A model generated the notes under the pieces. The model had not been told where the DNA came from, ran no database searches, and saw only the letters and a program-made list of their open reading frames with translations. 64,000 nt of DNA from Trichomonas tenax (lineage: Eukaryota; Parabasalia; Trichomonadida; Trichomonadidae): NCBI GenBank assembly GCA_023091735.1, contig JALKBU010000012.1, positions 1 through 64,000 on the forward strand, read 5' to 3'. Shown here one piece after another: positions 39,663 to 51,474 of this stretch. Positions within the stretch are counted from its first letter, which is position 1. Every line of letters starts with the position of its first letter. A program made the translations under genes and the position numbers.

Positions 39663-39797
39663 TTGACACGTAAATTCATACGTGACATGTAAAATACTTA
39701 TGACACGTAAAATTAATTAATGACCCATAAATTAATATTAATGACATGTAAAAATATTTTTGCCATGTAAATGTAACTGACAAAAGATGTAAAATCT
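39663..39797. repeat. Degenerate tandem array of TGACA(T/C)GTAAA motifs
   Basis: About seven units of roughly 20 bp built on TGACACGTAAA or TGACATGTAAA follow one another. Single copies of the same motif occur elsewhere in the window. Confidence 0.65.
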
Positions 39798-39980
39798 GAA
39801 AATTTCCTGACAAAAAATCGTTGATAGTTTATTGTTCTGTTTCCAATCAAATTTCTATACATGAATTCAAGAATTTTATACTATCGTTTATATTCAGCGC
39901 CATTACAGGTTAATTTTCAAAGAATAAGTTTTGAGTGGTAATGAAAAATCAAACTGAAAATGTCCAAAAAAAATTAGCAA

Positions 39981-41035
39981 ATGGAGTTTAATGGAATAAA
40001 AAACTGTATTGGAATAAAGGTGACTTTATGCGAATAAAGTGGATTTAGAATCAAACCCTATTCTGGAATAACCGCCAATTTGGAATAAAGACGTTTATTC
40101 CATATGCCAAAAATATATCGAAAAGTGACAATAATGGAATAATCGATTTTTTTGGAATCAAAATGAATTCGGAATTGGAATCAAAAGTGGAATAATGGAA
40201 TTAGGAATCAACCTCACGGTCTCTGTTATATAGCAACTTATTATGAAGTTGTTAGCTGGCATCGAGCTTGTTTACATGTCAGTTATTATTCCACTTTGAT
40301 TCCACGTTTTTGTTGAATAGAGAATACATTGATGCGTGCTATGATATATGCAAGACGACAGCCAATGAATTCTATCGATTGAAAATGTGGTTTTGCTTTA
40401 AAATGAAAAGATTTCAGAATAAATCACTTCTAACTTTTCGATTTTTTAATCATTGTTATTGCATATGCTCTATATTTGAAGTCCCATCGATTTTGAAGAT
40501 CCGGAGATTCCAAATATTTATCGTGCGATTAAATACCTTAAACAGATTGAGAAAAATTGCTTCGCCTCATAGCTCAATTGGCAAAACACTCCAAGCTTAA
40601 ATGAAGAGGTTTGCTGGTTTGACTCGCGGTAGTCCTTCCTTTTCCTTTTTACCACAAATTCTGAATGATAATGTTATCTCAATTTGAATTGGAATTAAGG
40701 ATAAAGTAATTATGTTTCCAACTGCTTGACGGTTATTCCAAAGTATTTTTGATTCCATTATTATCCATGATTCCTAATTCCAATATCAAAGTTGATTCCA
40801 AATTTGGAGAGCATGATTCGCATATCCAAATATTCATTTTGATTCCATCTAATTCGGGTATTCCATTATTGTCACTTTTCGGCCTATTTTTGGCATATGG
40901 AATAACCGTCATTATTCCAAATTGGCGGTTATTCCAAAATAGGGTTTGATTCCAAATTCACTTTATTCGCATAAAGTCGCCTTTATTCCGATAAATTTTT
41001 TATTCCATCAAACTCCATTAAATATATATTAATTA
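39981..41035. mobile_element. ~1.05-kb element with long TGGAATAA-rich inverted ends
   Basis: The left ~235 bp (39,981-40,215) and right ~300 bp (40,735-41,035) are inverted copies, sharing ATGGAGTTT(A/G)ATGGAATAA, GACTTTATGCGAATAAAGTG and AATAACCGCCAATTTGGAAT. The arms are themselves made of reiterated TGGAATAA/TGGAATCA. No transposase frame exists inside. A tRNA-like segment lies at 40,564-40,635. No clear target duplication was seen. Confidence 0.75.
40564..40635 (+). other. Degenerate tRNA-like segment
   Basis: TAGCTCAATTGGCAAAACAC closely resembles a tRNA D-arm/A-box and GGTTTGACTCG a T-arm/B-box at the expected distance, followed by pyrimidine-rich and T-rich DNA. The acceptor ends do not pair and the anticodon stem is poor, so it is a tRNA-derived relic (perhaps an internal pol III promoter) rather than a functional tRNA. 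Confidence 0.4.
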
Positions 41036-43189
41036 TAATAATTGAATAAAATCTAATACTTTACGATAAATGATATGAGAAATATAATCCATATTTTGAA
41101 ATATAAAAATAAAAGTGATTGATTTTGCAATAATTTTATTATATTGGAAAATTATAATATTAACATATGTGAATCAGCAGAATTTAATTTGATATAACAT
41201 AATTGACGCTTTGCTTTACAATGACAAATTATACACAAAATTAATATCCTAAATATAATATAAATCAATTATAACATAAAATTATGAAGAAAGAAGATTT
41301 GAGAAGAAATAAATATTGAGAGGGATAATAATAATAAATAATAGGATAATATACATCATCAATTATTAGATGTTTTGATTATATTTTAAAGTGGAAATAA
41401 AGGGAATTTTAACTTTTGTGCATATTATTGGAAATAATATGAATATCAGAATTAAATAATAATTTCAGAAACAACTTTTAAATTGTCAGAAAAAATACTC
41501 ACAAATACTGAATGACGCAAAATAACACTATTATGCATATCTAATATGAAATATAAATAACATGATTTGCAGCTTCTCTCTCAAAATATTATATGAGTCG
41601 GATTATTGTATAGTTTACAATATATCTAAACATATTTAGAATACTATATTAAGTCTAATTATATTGCGACGGTTTGCCTTTTCAAATTTTGAAAATGCTC
41701 AGAAATGTTATATGTGGCATTTGGAATAAAGATATAATATGCAACAATATATTTTCGAAAAACAGTCACTTTTTTGCACTTTTTTTCTTCTTTTGAATTT
41801 TCCAGCCCTTCTGATGATTGCATATCAAATATAGAAATATTACATGTTACCACATGGCCCAATGAATCTGTCATCACAATATCTAGTTACAATAAGCACA
41901 TTCTATTTTAATTATATTTATCTCGCATATTACATACTTTTTACTAGTTTACTATCATTTAATACATGAATAGAGTATATATCTGTAATAAAAATATTCT
42001 TCTAACTTTAAACATCATATGTGTTAAAAATTCAATTTTACACGTCATATTGTCAAAAATACCAAATTTCCAATATTTTAATATAAAACTGATTCATTTA
42101 TGGTAAGCATTATGATGTTATCACTAATACTGTTTTAAAAATATAATTACTCATTAGTTACAAATCTTTGCTATCTAGTAACTTTCTCGATGATATGGTC
42201 ACCAGCTACTCGATTTGATGATAGAAACACCGAGAAGAGGACTAGATAACAAAAATTTTGTTGATATTTCGAAATTCCGGCTGGTGTGAGTGCTATCTCG
42301 ATGGCACTGGGATGGAACAATCAGCAGAGGCATGGAGATAGCAATAACACACGGGAGTGTAGCATTTTGAATCGTTAATTTACTCGATTTCCAAACTCTC
42401 TGTCTCAGGCTTCATTCTCAGTGTTGGTACCACAAGACAGTCAGCTTGCGTCGATTATTTTTTGTATACATAAACATCACACAACTAGCTCAATATTCTT
42501 GTTTCTTCAATATTCACGCACCATAAGAACCGAAATCTTTAGTGTTCACACAGACCTTTCAATATTAATGAATAAATATAAATATATTAAAAAAGAAATC
42601 GTTAAAGTAAGCTAAAACATAATGGGTTAACAAGAGAACATAAAACATGATAAAGATTGTATATGAGTAACTTGAATAATGAGTGGATGGAGAAGTTGAG
42701 AAGGAAATGTGAAATTGGAGAGTCGGCGGTACTCAAGGGATGGCGGTTGGAGATCTGTGTTGCAGCACCGTGAGGTTATACAAGACTGGACCACTGAAAA
42801 ATATGACACTTTTCTTTTTGGCGGGCTAATGTTGGCGCCAAAATATAATATACACGAAATGTCATAATATTCTATTGCCTTAAGTATATATGCACTAAAT
42901 ATTTTACTTTTATATTTAGTTATCCAAACCAATTTTTATTTTAAATAATTTTATGCTTATTTTCATATAGTTGTTCTATTATCATGCATAGATGTGAAGC
43001 ATATCAGCTAGGAATATCTATATATTGGCGTTAAAATTGTTCAAAATCAGATGTGATCTACATGTTGCAAAGCTTATAATCCAACTCTTTGACAATAAAA
43101 GGATGGAGAACCCACATAATATCAATAATATTTTAATAACAAAACTTGAAATCAATTATATTGTTGGGTTATAATGATTTTAAAATTTT
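41036..43189. other. Non-coding intergenic
   Basis: About 2.1 kb of AT-rich DNA, with a short less AT-rich patch at 42,190-42,440 that I cannot assign. Open frames at 41,659-41,877 and 42,627-42,932 lack family signal. Confidence 0.45.
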
Positions 43190-43300
43190 TGTGCACTTGA
43201 TTTCTATATAGTAAACAACCAATCGGAACGATGCACAATATAACACCTATTAAGGCAATCTCCCCTCCAATTAATTCTCTTCTTTCAATTTGTTCTTGAT
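43190..43300 (-). pseudogene. BspA C-terminal membrane-helix remnant
   Basis: The minus strand reads E-L-I-G-G-E-I-A-L-I-G-V-I-L-C-I-V, very like the G-L-T-G-A-E-I-A-L-I-V-I-T-V-L-L of the neighbouring intact BspA protein. No leucine-rich repeats adjoin it. Confidence 0.5.
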
Positions 43301-43658
43301 GTTGGATTGCACAATATTGGTTTGGATCGCATTCAAAATTCCCTCGTTTCCATCAGGAGTTCATTCATTGAAGTGCCAAAAATCCCAAAGATCCATGCTT
43401 GTGTAGATAGCGCATTGGAATATTACAAAATAGAGCTTAATGAAATAGATAAAATTGAGTTCACAAGCATTCAAATATTGGACAAAACCAGAATCAATTG
43501 TCATATCAAAACATCAGAAGTTGTGCATCAATCAAAGGTATTTGCAATTGTTTCAGTAGAACTTGCATTTGCCCGATGAAAATGGCTTCGAGAAGTTTAT
43601 TCCAGATCAAATATAACATTGATTAAAAATATTAGAAATAAAATGTTTAGTTTTGTGT

Positions 43659-46600
43659 TTATTCAGCTGGTTTTTTCAGCAATAAATAAACGTAAAAAGC
43701 AATAACTGAGATAAGAGCAATGCATAGTAAAACTGTAATTACTATTAATGCAATCTCAGCTCCAGTTAATCCTTTTTCTTCTTTTAGAGGTTCGACAGAG
43801 CCATATTTGACTTCATCTGGGATCGTTTCATTGCATCCATATCCATCAAGCTTAATATTACGATTTCCAAATATATCATCAAATCCTTCTTCAACATAGA
43901 AACTTTTAGCAAGGGAATCTAATCCGAAATAACCTGCTTCTTGTGGAAAAATATCGTGATCATAGCAGATAGCATATATAAGCTCTATAGAGCCAGAACT
44001 TGCAGTATCAACCAAAACAACTGATTGCGTAACTTTTAGAACATGGGCATATTTATTTGTTTCTGAATCAATTGATGGCCAAATGTAAATATTTCCTAGT
44101 TCCCTGACAGAATCTGGAATCGCATAAGTATCCGGAATATTTCCAAATAGTGCAATTAATTTTCCAGTTATTTTCTCAACAATCGCATTTCCATCAATTA
44201 TAAAGAAATCACTATTACCCAAAATCTCAACTTCATTAATCTTATTATGTTTCCCTAAGCTAATCTCACGAAGATTTGGCGTTATTGTCAATTTTTTAAT
44301 ATTCACATGATCCATTTCAAAACTCGTAGTTGAATAAGAAGTAGTAAATGAAGAAATATTTGAATCATAAAAAGCGAAGGAATCCATAAATGTTAATGTT
44401 GATGGTATTTCAATATCTCCAAAAGATACTTTGGAAAATGCATTACTCTCAATTGAAAAACGACTCTTTGGCCAAATGATTGAATTGATTTGCGAACAAT
44501 TATCAAATGCGGAATTTGCGACACTACTCTGTAACGAAGATAAGTCAATTGATCGCAATGAATGACACCTACTAAATGCATAGGTACCAATTGTAAAACT
44601 CTTTTTAGGCCAAATGACTGTTTTCAGGTTTATGCATTCATAAAATCCATAATGTCCAATTATTGGATATAAATATGTCAAGTCAATAGTTTCTAATGAT
44701 TCGCAGTATTTGAATGAAGCGTATCCGATTGAAAAGTCTTTCTTTGGCCATTTGATGTTTTTAAGTTTTGAACAATTATAAAATGTATTCTTTTGGAGTG
44801 GTTTCTCTAATGATGAAAGATCAATAGTTTCCAATGAAATACAATTCTTAAAAGCACTTTCACCAATTGATGTTACTTTTGAAAGATCAATATCTCTCAA
44901 ATTAATACATGATTCAAACATTGATGATGAAACTACAGTATTCGATCCTAATTTGACTGATGCTAATTTTGAACAGTATCTAAAAAGGTGACCTGTTGCA
45001 ATGTAATCTGTTAAGTCACAAGAAGTTAATGAAGTATTATAAAAACTGTCAGATAATGTGCAGTTTTTAGGTATCGTAAATTTCTCAAGGCCATAATCAA
45101 TCTGAGAACCAATATAATTGACAGGTCCATTGATTTCAAAAGATTTCAATGAATAGCAATCAGTAAATGTATTAAGAGGTATTTCTGTTCTTGTCTTTGT
45201 GGTAATTATGATTGATTGAACATAATATGCACCTTGGAATGAAAGAGAATCTACATCATGCTCGAGCTTGATTGTTTTTATATTATGCGCAAATTTAAAT
45301 GCATATGGACTTATGTTTGAGATTTTTTGAGGAATGGTGTATGTTTCTGTGCTTATTGAGTCCAAAACACCATAAACTGTGTTATCATCCAAATTCAAAA
45401 TAATGCTGTCTTTAATAATAAAATTGTTGTTTCTTTCTTCAAATACAATATTCAAATTATTTGGATATTCGACAGACAAATGTCCAAAGTTGATTGACTC
45501 TGTTTTGGTTGTGAAGATTATTTTTTCCAAGTTAGGGCAACTATGAATATAACATTGATAAGTTTTGATGGCTTTTGCCAAACAACCACATGCAGCCATT
45601 TGTTCTACTCCTTCACATGATAAATCGAGTAAATCAACTGCAGCTGAACCTCTAAATGCATAATTACCAATGAATGATATATTTTTATCTATGCTAATTT
45701 TGGTCAATTTTGAGCATCCATCAAAGCAATAACTTGGTATATTTTGGCATCCTGCACCAATAGTGACTGATTCCAAGTTAGTGCAATAGCTGAATAGATA
45801 ACGTGCCTGATGTGATATTAATGAATCTATTTTTACGTTACTAAATGTGCAATTAGCAAAAACAGATATTCCATATAATTCTAATTTTTCGGGAAGAACA
45901 AGGTTTTCTAAGCTTGAGCAACGCTCAAAAACATTTCTAGATATACTAGATAAATTAACATATTTCGAAAAATCAAACTTAAGAGAAGTGCAATATCGGA
46001 AAGCAAATGAATCAATTATACAAATTGAAGGAATAATAACAGTGCTTAATGAGGTACAGTATTCAAATGCATTTGAACGAATAGAAAGGACATTTGGAGC
46101 GTTAAGCTTTTCTAATTTGATGCAGAAATAAGCAAATCTAGGAGGAATTTCGGTTAAACCATTTAATGTGATCTCCTTTAATTTCCCACAATTTGCGAAT
46201 ATCGATTGAAAAAGTGTGACATTCTTGTTCATTATTAATGACTCAATGGCGCAATTTTCAAAGCAGTTATTAGATAATATTAAATTTGTTTCTCTGTTTT
46301 TAAATGAAAGGGATTTGAGCTGAGAATTGGCAAATGCACTGTCTCCAATAGTTTGGAGATACGCATCAGCGTTTAGTATTTGAATTCCACTATAAAAGAA
46401 AGCGTAGTCACTAATGGTTGTTACTTTGCTGATATCAATTGATTTCAGTGAGTCACAGAATGCGAATGCATATCTGCCAATTTGATCAGGCGGTTGAACA
46501 AAAGTGACGGTTTCGAGATTTATGCATTGAGCGGCAAAGTAACTTGGAATTACAGTAACGTTGACTTTAAGCGTTTTGAGTCTGAAACAATTACTGAATG

Positions 46601-46985
46601 TTGAAATTTGTCGTGCATTTTCTAAATTAATATTTTCAATTGTTGAGGAATCAAACTCTCCAATTTGAGAGAAATTCTGTGGCAACTCAATAGTATTGAT
46701 GTAGAAGTTCTTTATAAAACTGCCTAATTTTGAAATATGAGTATTTTTAATTTGAATTTTCTTGACAAATGGGAAGAATGAGCTAATTTGTACCAAAGAA
46801 TATATGCTACCTTCTTCTATAACAAGTGTTTCTATTTGTTTAGCAATTGCCAAATCATGAACTTCATCGGATTCGTAATCTTCAAATGTTTTGATTGTCA
46901 TTGTCTTACCACTTATGACCGGGTCTGAGTTTAACGTAAGACTTTTCTTGATTAATTGAGTAATGAAGAGATGAGAACTCAGCAT
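43659..46985 (-). CDS. BspA-like leucine-rich-repeat surface protein (1108 aa)
   Basis: The protein is made almost entirely of BspA-type leucine-rich repeats (consensus L-x-x-I-x-L-x-x-x-x-x-I-x-x-x-A-F-x-x-C), from about residue 40 to 950. A cysteine-poor spacer, one membrane helix (~1076-1102, A-E-I-A-L-I-V-I-T-V-L-L) and a 5-residue cytosolic tail K-K-P-A-E follow. There is no classical signal peptide, as is common in trichomonad BspA proteins. The start at 46,985 (M-L-S-S-H-L-F) is chosen because the upstream codon is TTG and the paralogue at 60,937 starts with the same residues. BspA proteins are thought to mediate adhesion to host cells or bacteria. It is divergent from the plus-strand BspA gene 1.35 kb away. 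No TCA(C/T)TT motif is obvious upstream. Confidence 0.93.
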   Translation of the reverse strand: MLSSHLFITQLIKKSLTLNSDPVISGKTMTIKTFEDYESDEVHDLAIAKQIETLVIEEGSIYSLVQISSFFPFVKKIQIKNTHISKLGSFIKNFYINTIELPQNFSQIGEFDSSTIENINLENARQISTFSNCFRLKTLKVNVTVIPSYFAAQCINLETVTFVQPPDQIGRYAFAFCDSLKSIDISKVTTISDYAFFYSGIQILNADAYLQTIGDSAFANSQLKSLSFKNRETNLILSNNCFENCAIESLIMNKNVTLFQSIFANCGKLKEITLNGLTEIPPRFAYFCIKLEKLNAPNVLSIRSNAFEYCTSLSTVIIPSICIIDSFAFRYCTSLKFDFSKYVNLSSISRNVFERCSSLENLVLPEKLELYGISVFANCTFSNVKIDSLISHQARYLFSYCTNLESVTIGAGCQNIPSYCFDGCSKLTKISIDKNISFIGNYAFRGSAAVDLLDLSCEGVEQMAACGCLAKAIKTYQCYIHSCPNLEKIIFTTKTESINFGHLSVEYPNNLNIVFEERNNNFIIKDSIILNLDDNTVYGVLDSISTETYTIPQKISNISPYAFKFAHNIKTIKLEHDVDSLSFQGAYYVQSIIITTKTRTEIPLNTFTDCYSLKSFEINGPVNYIGSQIDYGLEKFTIPKNCTLSDSFYNTSLTSCDLTDYIATGHLFRYCSKLASVKLGSNTVVSSSMFESCINLRDIDLSKVTSIGESAFKNCISLETIDLSSLEKPLQKNTFYNCSKLKNIKWPKKDFSIGYASFKYCESLETIDLTYLYPIIGHYGFYECINLKTVIWPKKSFTIGTYAFSRCHSLRSIDLSSLQSSVANSAFDNCSQINSIIWPKSRFSIESNAFSKVSFGDIEIPSTLTFMDSFAFYDSNISSFTTSYSTTSFEMDHVNIKKLTITPNLREISLGKHNKINEVEILGNSDFFIIDGNAIVEKITGKLIALFGNIPDTYAIPDSVRELGNIYIWPSIDSETNKYAHVLKVTQSVVLVDTASSGSIELIYAICYDHDIFPQEAGYFGLDSLAKSFYVEEGFDDIFGNRNIKLDGYGCNETIPDEVKYGSVEPLKEEKGLTGAEIALIVITVLLCIALISVIAFYVYLLLKKPAE

Positions 46986-48330
46986 TCGTAATTTTTGAAA
47001 CAAATTTCAAAAAAATTTAACAATTTAAAGTTTGTGGGATGAACGATCTTCAAAATGCATTTATTGATGGTTCGTTCGTGATCGATCTCAATTGCATTTG
47101 AAAGGGCTCGTAATTTATTCTCAATTTTTTTGATACTTCAAAATAAAGCGCTTTTATCATTAACATTTGAATTACAAATCTTAAACCAATGATCACTATG
47201 ATCGCTCTGGAACGCCAAATGTTATCATAGTTCTCAATTTCATCATTCACAAAAATGATTATTCAAATTTATTTTTAAATCAAAATAATGCTTTGCATAG
47301 ATTTTGTCAAAAATTATTATTCAAAGCAATGATAACTTAGATAGTTCTCAATTTCATAGTTCTCAATCTAATTCTTCTCAATTTCATAGTTCTCAAAAAT
47401 TGTTATTCAAATTATTTTTAAAGTAAAATGAACATTTTCAATTTAAATCAAAATTCGAATTGCTTGACTATAGAGTATAAAGAATATTTGACATCTCGTA
47501 ATTTGTTTTTCCATAAAAAATGTACTAAATTTAGATTTATTTGGTGTTACAGCAAAATTTATATTTCAGCATTGAGTTAGTAGTAAATATGCATAAATAA
47601 TTGCTATCCGAAATCGAGTATCTTGAATTATGAATTTATTTAGTTCCACAAATATAAAAAAGGAAGTCTATTTCGATTCGATGATATTTTTTAACTTTTC
47701 TCATTTTCCATATTGTCGGTTCTCCAAAAATCCTCTAAATTCATATACATCTCTATGTCTACGAAATGATGAGCGCAAAATACTCGCAATCAATAATGTT
47801 AAATATTTTGAGAAACGAGACATTTTTATCACACTTTTCAACTATTCCAAAAACCATTGAATGATATTGAAATTGATAGTATTACATAATAAATGCAAAA
47901 TAAACAAAATTGATAAATGTTATTATTTTTATATTTTTGAGAAGGCAAAATCGGATTATCCAATTTTTGCTATCATTGAACCACTAACATGTTCATGATA
48001 AATGCTAATTTATTGATTTTATTTCCATTCAAATTTCAATGATAGCCGTAGTGAATATTTTTTTGAGAGCTATTGAATTATTCCTTTCAATTTAAAATTG
48101 TTATACTTTTGTTATCAATGCTTTCACGAATTTTATTTCAAGACGAAAAATGGATTAATTGCAAAAACAATATCCAGAAATATCATTTTTGTGAATTCAA
48201 TTGTTTCTCAAAATTGATATTTCCGGAGAATTTTGCAATTTTATGATTCTTGGCTACTATTTATCTCATTTCATATGAATTGTTTTCAATGCTTATTGGA
48301 TGTCACTTTTCTTAAATATTTTTTGTTAAA
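46986..48330. other. Divergent intergenic region between two BspA genes
   Basis: About 1.35 kb, AT-rich. A short phrase TAGTTCTCAATTTC recurs about four times between 47,220 and 47,400. A TCACTT initiator-like motif at 48,303-48,308 precedes the plus-strand gene. Confidence 0.5.
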
Positions 48331-51300
48331 ATGTTGAAAACCTTTCTTTCGTTGAATAATCTCATCAACAAAAGCATTTGTCTCAGTCTTGAGCCAACAA
48401 TCGATGGAACTACAATGACAATCATAGATTTCTTTGATTATTCAAATTCTCAACAAGTAATTAGTACAATTGAATCAAAAAATATTGATACAGTTATCAT
48501 CGAGCATGGCGATAATAGTTTCACCAATATTCCTTCACATGCTAATATAAACAATTACCTTATTAAATTACTTATCAAATCTGAAGCAATTACATCAATA
48601 AATAATGAAGCTTTTAAGGATTGCTTGAAACTCAAAGAAGTTCAGCTTCCTGCGAGTATTACACGCATCGGATTTAGTGCATTCGAAGGTTCCGGGATCA
48701 AAAAAATCAATTTAGAAAACCTTGTTAATATTCAAGATTATTACCTTTCATGGTTTCGAAATTGCGTTAATCTAAAAGCAGTTAAAATTATTTTCAGTTC
48801 TGTACCTTCTTATTGCTTTTATGGTTGTACTAATCTTAAAAAGGTAACTTTTCTTTATCAGGGCGGGGGAATCAATCCATTTGCATTTTATGGCTGCCAG
48901 TCCTTGAAAAACATTGATTTATCAAATATCAGTTACATAAGTGGATCTACTTTTCAATCCTCAGGAGTTGAATCTGTAACAATTAATGTTTCCATTATTC
49001 GGGAAAAATGTTTTGAATCATGCAAACAATTGAAAACTGTAACTTTAATTTCAAATAAAGTTGAAATCAACAACAACGCTTTCCAAAATTGCCTTTCTTT
49101 GAAATCATTTGACTTCGCAAAAGTAAGTTCTATTGCATCATCTGCATTTCAAAATACCGGAATTGAATCAATTACATTACATTCTGATTTAAGATTTATC
49201 TCAAATAAAGCTTTTATGCAATCTAACTTGACAAATATTAAATTTGAAGGCTCTGGTCCATTTTATGTTAGTTTTGCTTATACGAACATTAAAGTATCAA
49301 CTTTCCCAAAGAACTGTTCTTTTGGAGATAATAGTGCATTGGAATATTGTCAAAATTTGGAAGAAGTTGAGCTTGGAGATGATATAACTATAATCAATAG
49401 TTGTATGTTTTCCCATTGCTTCAACTTGAAGAAAGTGACAGCAAGATCAGTCACATCAATAAATTCTCAATCATTCAAACATTGCACAAAACTCGAATCA
49501 ATTGTCATGCCAAAGCTTCAAACAGTTGGCGATTATGCTTTTTATCGATGCATCAATCTTGATTTGAACTTAGATTCACTCCAAGTCGAATCAATTAGGG
49601 AATATGCATTTGCTTCATGTGACAAGCTCAAAATAACGAAAGTTAATTTCTCCTCAATTGGCAGATACGCATTTGCAAGATGCAACGGCTTGGAGACAAT
49701 CACAACTTACTCCAGTGCAATTAATTTGTTCAGAAAATGCGGCAAATTGAAATCAGTAACAATATATTGTAATTTTATTGCTCTACGGATGTTTTACAAA
49801 TGTTCGTCTCTCGAAACAGTGAAAATAATAAATGATAATTATGAAATTGATTCACAAGCATTTGCATTTGCGGGCCCAATTAAAGACCTTGACTTGAGAC
49901 ATGCATCACAAATAGGCAGCTTATGTTTTGCACATTCTAAAATAGTATCTGTGAGATCGAGATTAGATGGCGAAGAAATGTTCCTTAATTGTACTCAATT
50001 AAAGGAAATCACTGTATTAAAGGAAACAAAATACTTTTTATCCGGCAATCTTGCATATTGCTCAGGATATAAATTGGTTTTTGAAACAGGATACAACGCA
50101 ACAAATAATTCTGGTGGAATATTGACAATATCAAAAAATGGATTTTTTGCTCTTTGTGCCGTTACAGAGGAATACAATGAAAATGAATTTACACTCACTC
50201 CGAAGTATAATTTGATCTTTCCATGTGCTTTTGCAATGAATAGCAAAATTAACAATTTGATAATTCAGCACACAAATATTTCACATTTCGATGATGGGTT
50301 GACTTATTCGAGAATTAAGAAAATTACTTTTGGAAAAGAAATTACAAAATTAAAGCCATTTCCAAGTAGCTCCTATTTACAACAATCAAACTTCATTGAA
50401 GTCAATTTTGAATCCGAAGTTATAGCAATTCCGAATGATTTTTGCGCTGATATGGAATATCTGAAGACAGTAAGACTTTCTGATTCAACGAAATTAATTG
50501 GTAATGGAGCTTTTAGGAAATGCGTATCGTTAGAAAATATCAATTTAGATAATGTTGTCGAAATTGGCGACAATGCATTTTCTTATTGCACACTTTTGAT
50601 ACCTTCATTTGGTAATAAATTAGTTTCAATCGGAGAAAAAGCATTTTATGCATGTGCTATTTCATCACTAACTTTACCTGAAGAATTAAGTTATTTGGGC
50701 AAAGAATCTTTTCTGGAATGTGAGAACCTTAAAGAAGTTACACTTAATTACTATTTCGCATCTCAATTTGATGGATTTTTCAATTTTTATTTCGGAAATA
50801 AACTGGAAGAAATTAATATCAAGAGAATGGTATACACAAGTGAAAGAGCATTTCAATATAACAATAATGCAACAATTAATTTGCCAACCGAAGAAAAATA
50901 CAAATCAAAGCAATATGATTTTGAAGGTAACTTCTTCATCTCTAAGAACACAAGACTTGCTAAAGGCACTATTGGTAATCTTCCAGATATCTTCAGCATC
51001 CCAGAAAATATTAATGGGTTGGATTCTGAATCGCTTGGATATACAATAAAATCTACTGGTATAAATGTTCAAGTTGCCGTATTGAAAATACCCGAGACGG
51101 TCATTTATATTGGATCCGATCAAAAAATAACAACTTACAGATTATGCTTTTATGAGTATTCGTATAAGTATTTATTTGACGTTAAAGATAATTATAGTTA
51201 TGTTCCAACAGATGGGTGTTCAGAAGATATTCCTGAAGAGTACTATACCAATAATGGAAAGGCTGTTCCAAATCAAGAATCTGGTTTGTCTAAAACAGAA

Positions 51301-51474
51301 ATTGCATTAATCGTTGTTGTTGTCTTGCTTTCAATCGGATTGATTGTTTGCGTTGTTTTGCTCATCTTCAAGCTCCGTCCAGGCATTTGCTTCCATGGGG
51401 ATGGCGAGAAAGGTGCAGATAATGATGATATTCAGGAAGATAATGATTTCGAAGAGAAAGACGCCAATCTTTAA
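48331..51474 (+). CDS. BspA-like leucine-rich-repeat surface protein (1047 aa)
   Basis: Start M-L-K-T-F-L-S-L is analogous to the other BspA genes here. BspA-type leucine-rich repeats fill residues ~70-860 with the I-x-x-x-A-F-x-x-C-x-x-L signature. After a linker with Y-V-P-T-D-G-C-S-E-D comes one membrane helix (T-E-I-A-L-I-V-V-V-V-L-L onward). A ~34-residue cytosolic tail follows: cysteine- and proline-containing near the membrane, strongly acidic at the end. The tail differs from the 5-residue tail of its divergent neighbour, so signalling or anchoring may differ. The likely role is surface adhesion. Degenerate copies of its 3' half recur at 3,690, 54,180, 57,045 and 61,427 onward. Confidence 0.93.
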   Translation: MLKTFLSLNNLINKSICLSLEPTIDGTTMTIIDFFDYSNSQQVISTIESKNIDTVIIEHGDNSFTNIPSHANINNYLIKLLIKSEAITSINNEAFKDCLKLKEVQLPASITRIGFSAFEGSGIKKINLENLVNIQDYYLSWFRNCVNLKAVKIIFSSVPSYCFYGCTNLKKVTFLYQGGGINPFAFYGCQSLKNIDLSNISYISGSTFQSSGVESVTINVSIIREKCFESCKQLKTVTLISNKVEINNNAFQNCLSLKSFDFAKVSSIASSAFQNTGIESITLHSDLRFISNKAFMQSNLTNIKFEGSGPFYVSFAYTNIKVSTFPKNCSFGDNSALEYCQNLEEVELGDDITIINSCMFSHCFNLKKVTARSVTSINSQSFKHCTKLESIVMPKLQTVGDYAFYRCINLDLNLDSLQVESIREYAFASCDKLKITKVNFSSIGRYAFARCNGLETITTYSSAINLFRKCGKLKSVTIYCNFIALRMFYKCSSLETVKIINDNYEIDSQAFAFAGPIKDLDLRHASQIGSLCFAHSKIVSVRSRLDGEEMFLNCTQLKEITVLKETKYFLSGNLAYCSGYKLVFETGYNATNNSGGILTISKNGFFALCAVTEEYNENEFTLTPKYNLIFPCAFAMNSKINNLIIQHTNISHFDDGLTYSRIKKITFGKEITKLKPFPSSSYLQQSNFIEVNFESEVIAIPNDFCADMEYLKTVRLSDSTKLIGNGAFRKCVSLENINLDNVVEIGDNAFSYCTLLIPSFGNKLVSIGEKAFYACAISSLTLPEELSYLGKESFLECENLKEVTLNYYFASQFDGFFNFYFGNKLEEINIKRMVYTSERAFQYNNNATINLPTEEKYKSKQYDFEGNFFISKNTRLAKGTIGNLPDIFSIPENINGLDSESLGYTIKSTGINVQVAVLKIPETVIYIGSDQKITTYRLCFYEYSYKYLFDVKDNYSYVPTDGCSEDIPEEYYTNNGKAVPNQESGLSKTEIALIVVVVLLSIGLIVCVVLLIFKLRPGICFHGDGEKGADNDDIQEDNDFEEKDANL

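Noticed and set aside
40268..40600. 110-codon frame inside the inverted-repeat element
   Set aside because: It overlaps the tRNA-like segment, has biased F/C/I composition and shows no transposase signature.
40564..40635. Functional tRNA gene
   Set aside because: The D- and T-arm motifs are good but acceptor and anticodon stems do not pair.
43307..43579. 90-codon plus-strand frame downstream of the BspA gene
   Set aside because: Reasonable composition but no initiator motif, no family, and it adjoins a minus-strand BspA relic; not enough support to call a gene.
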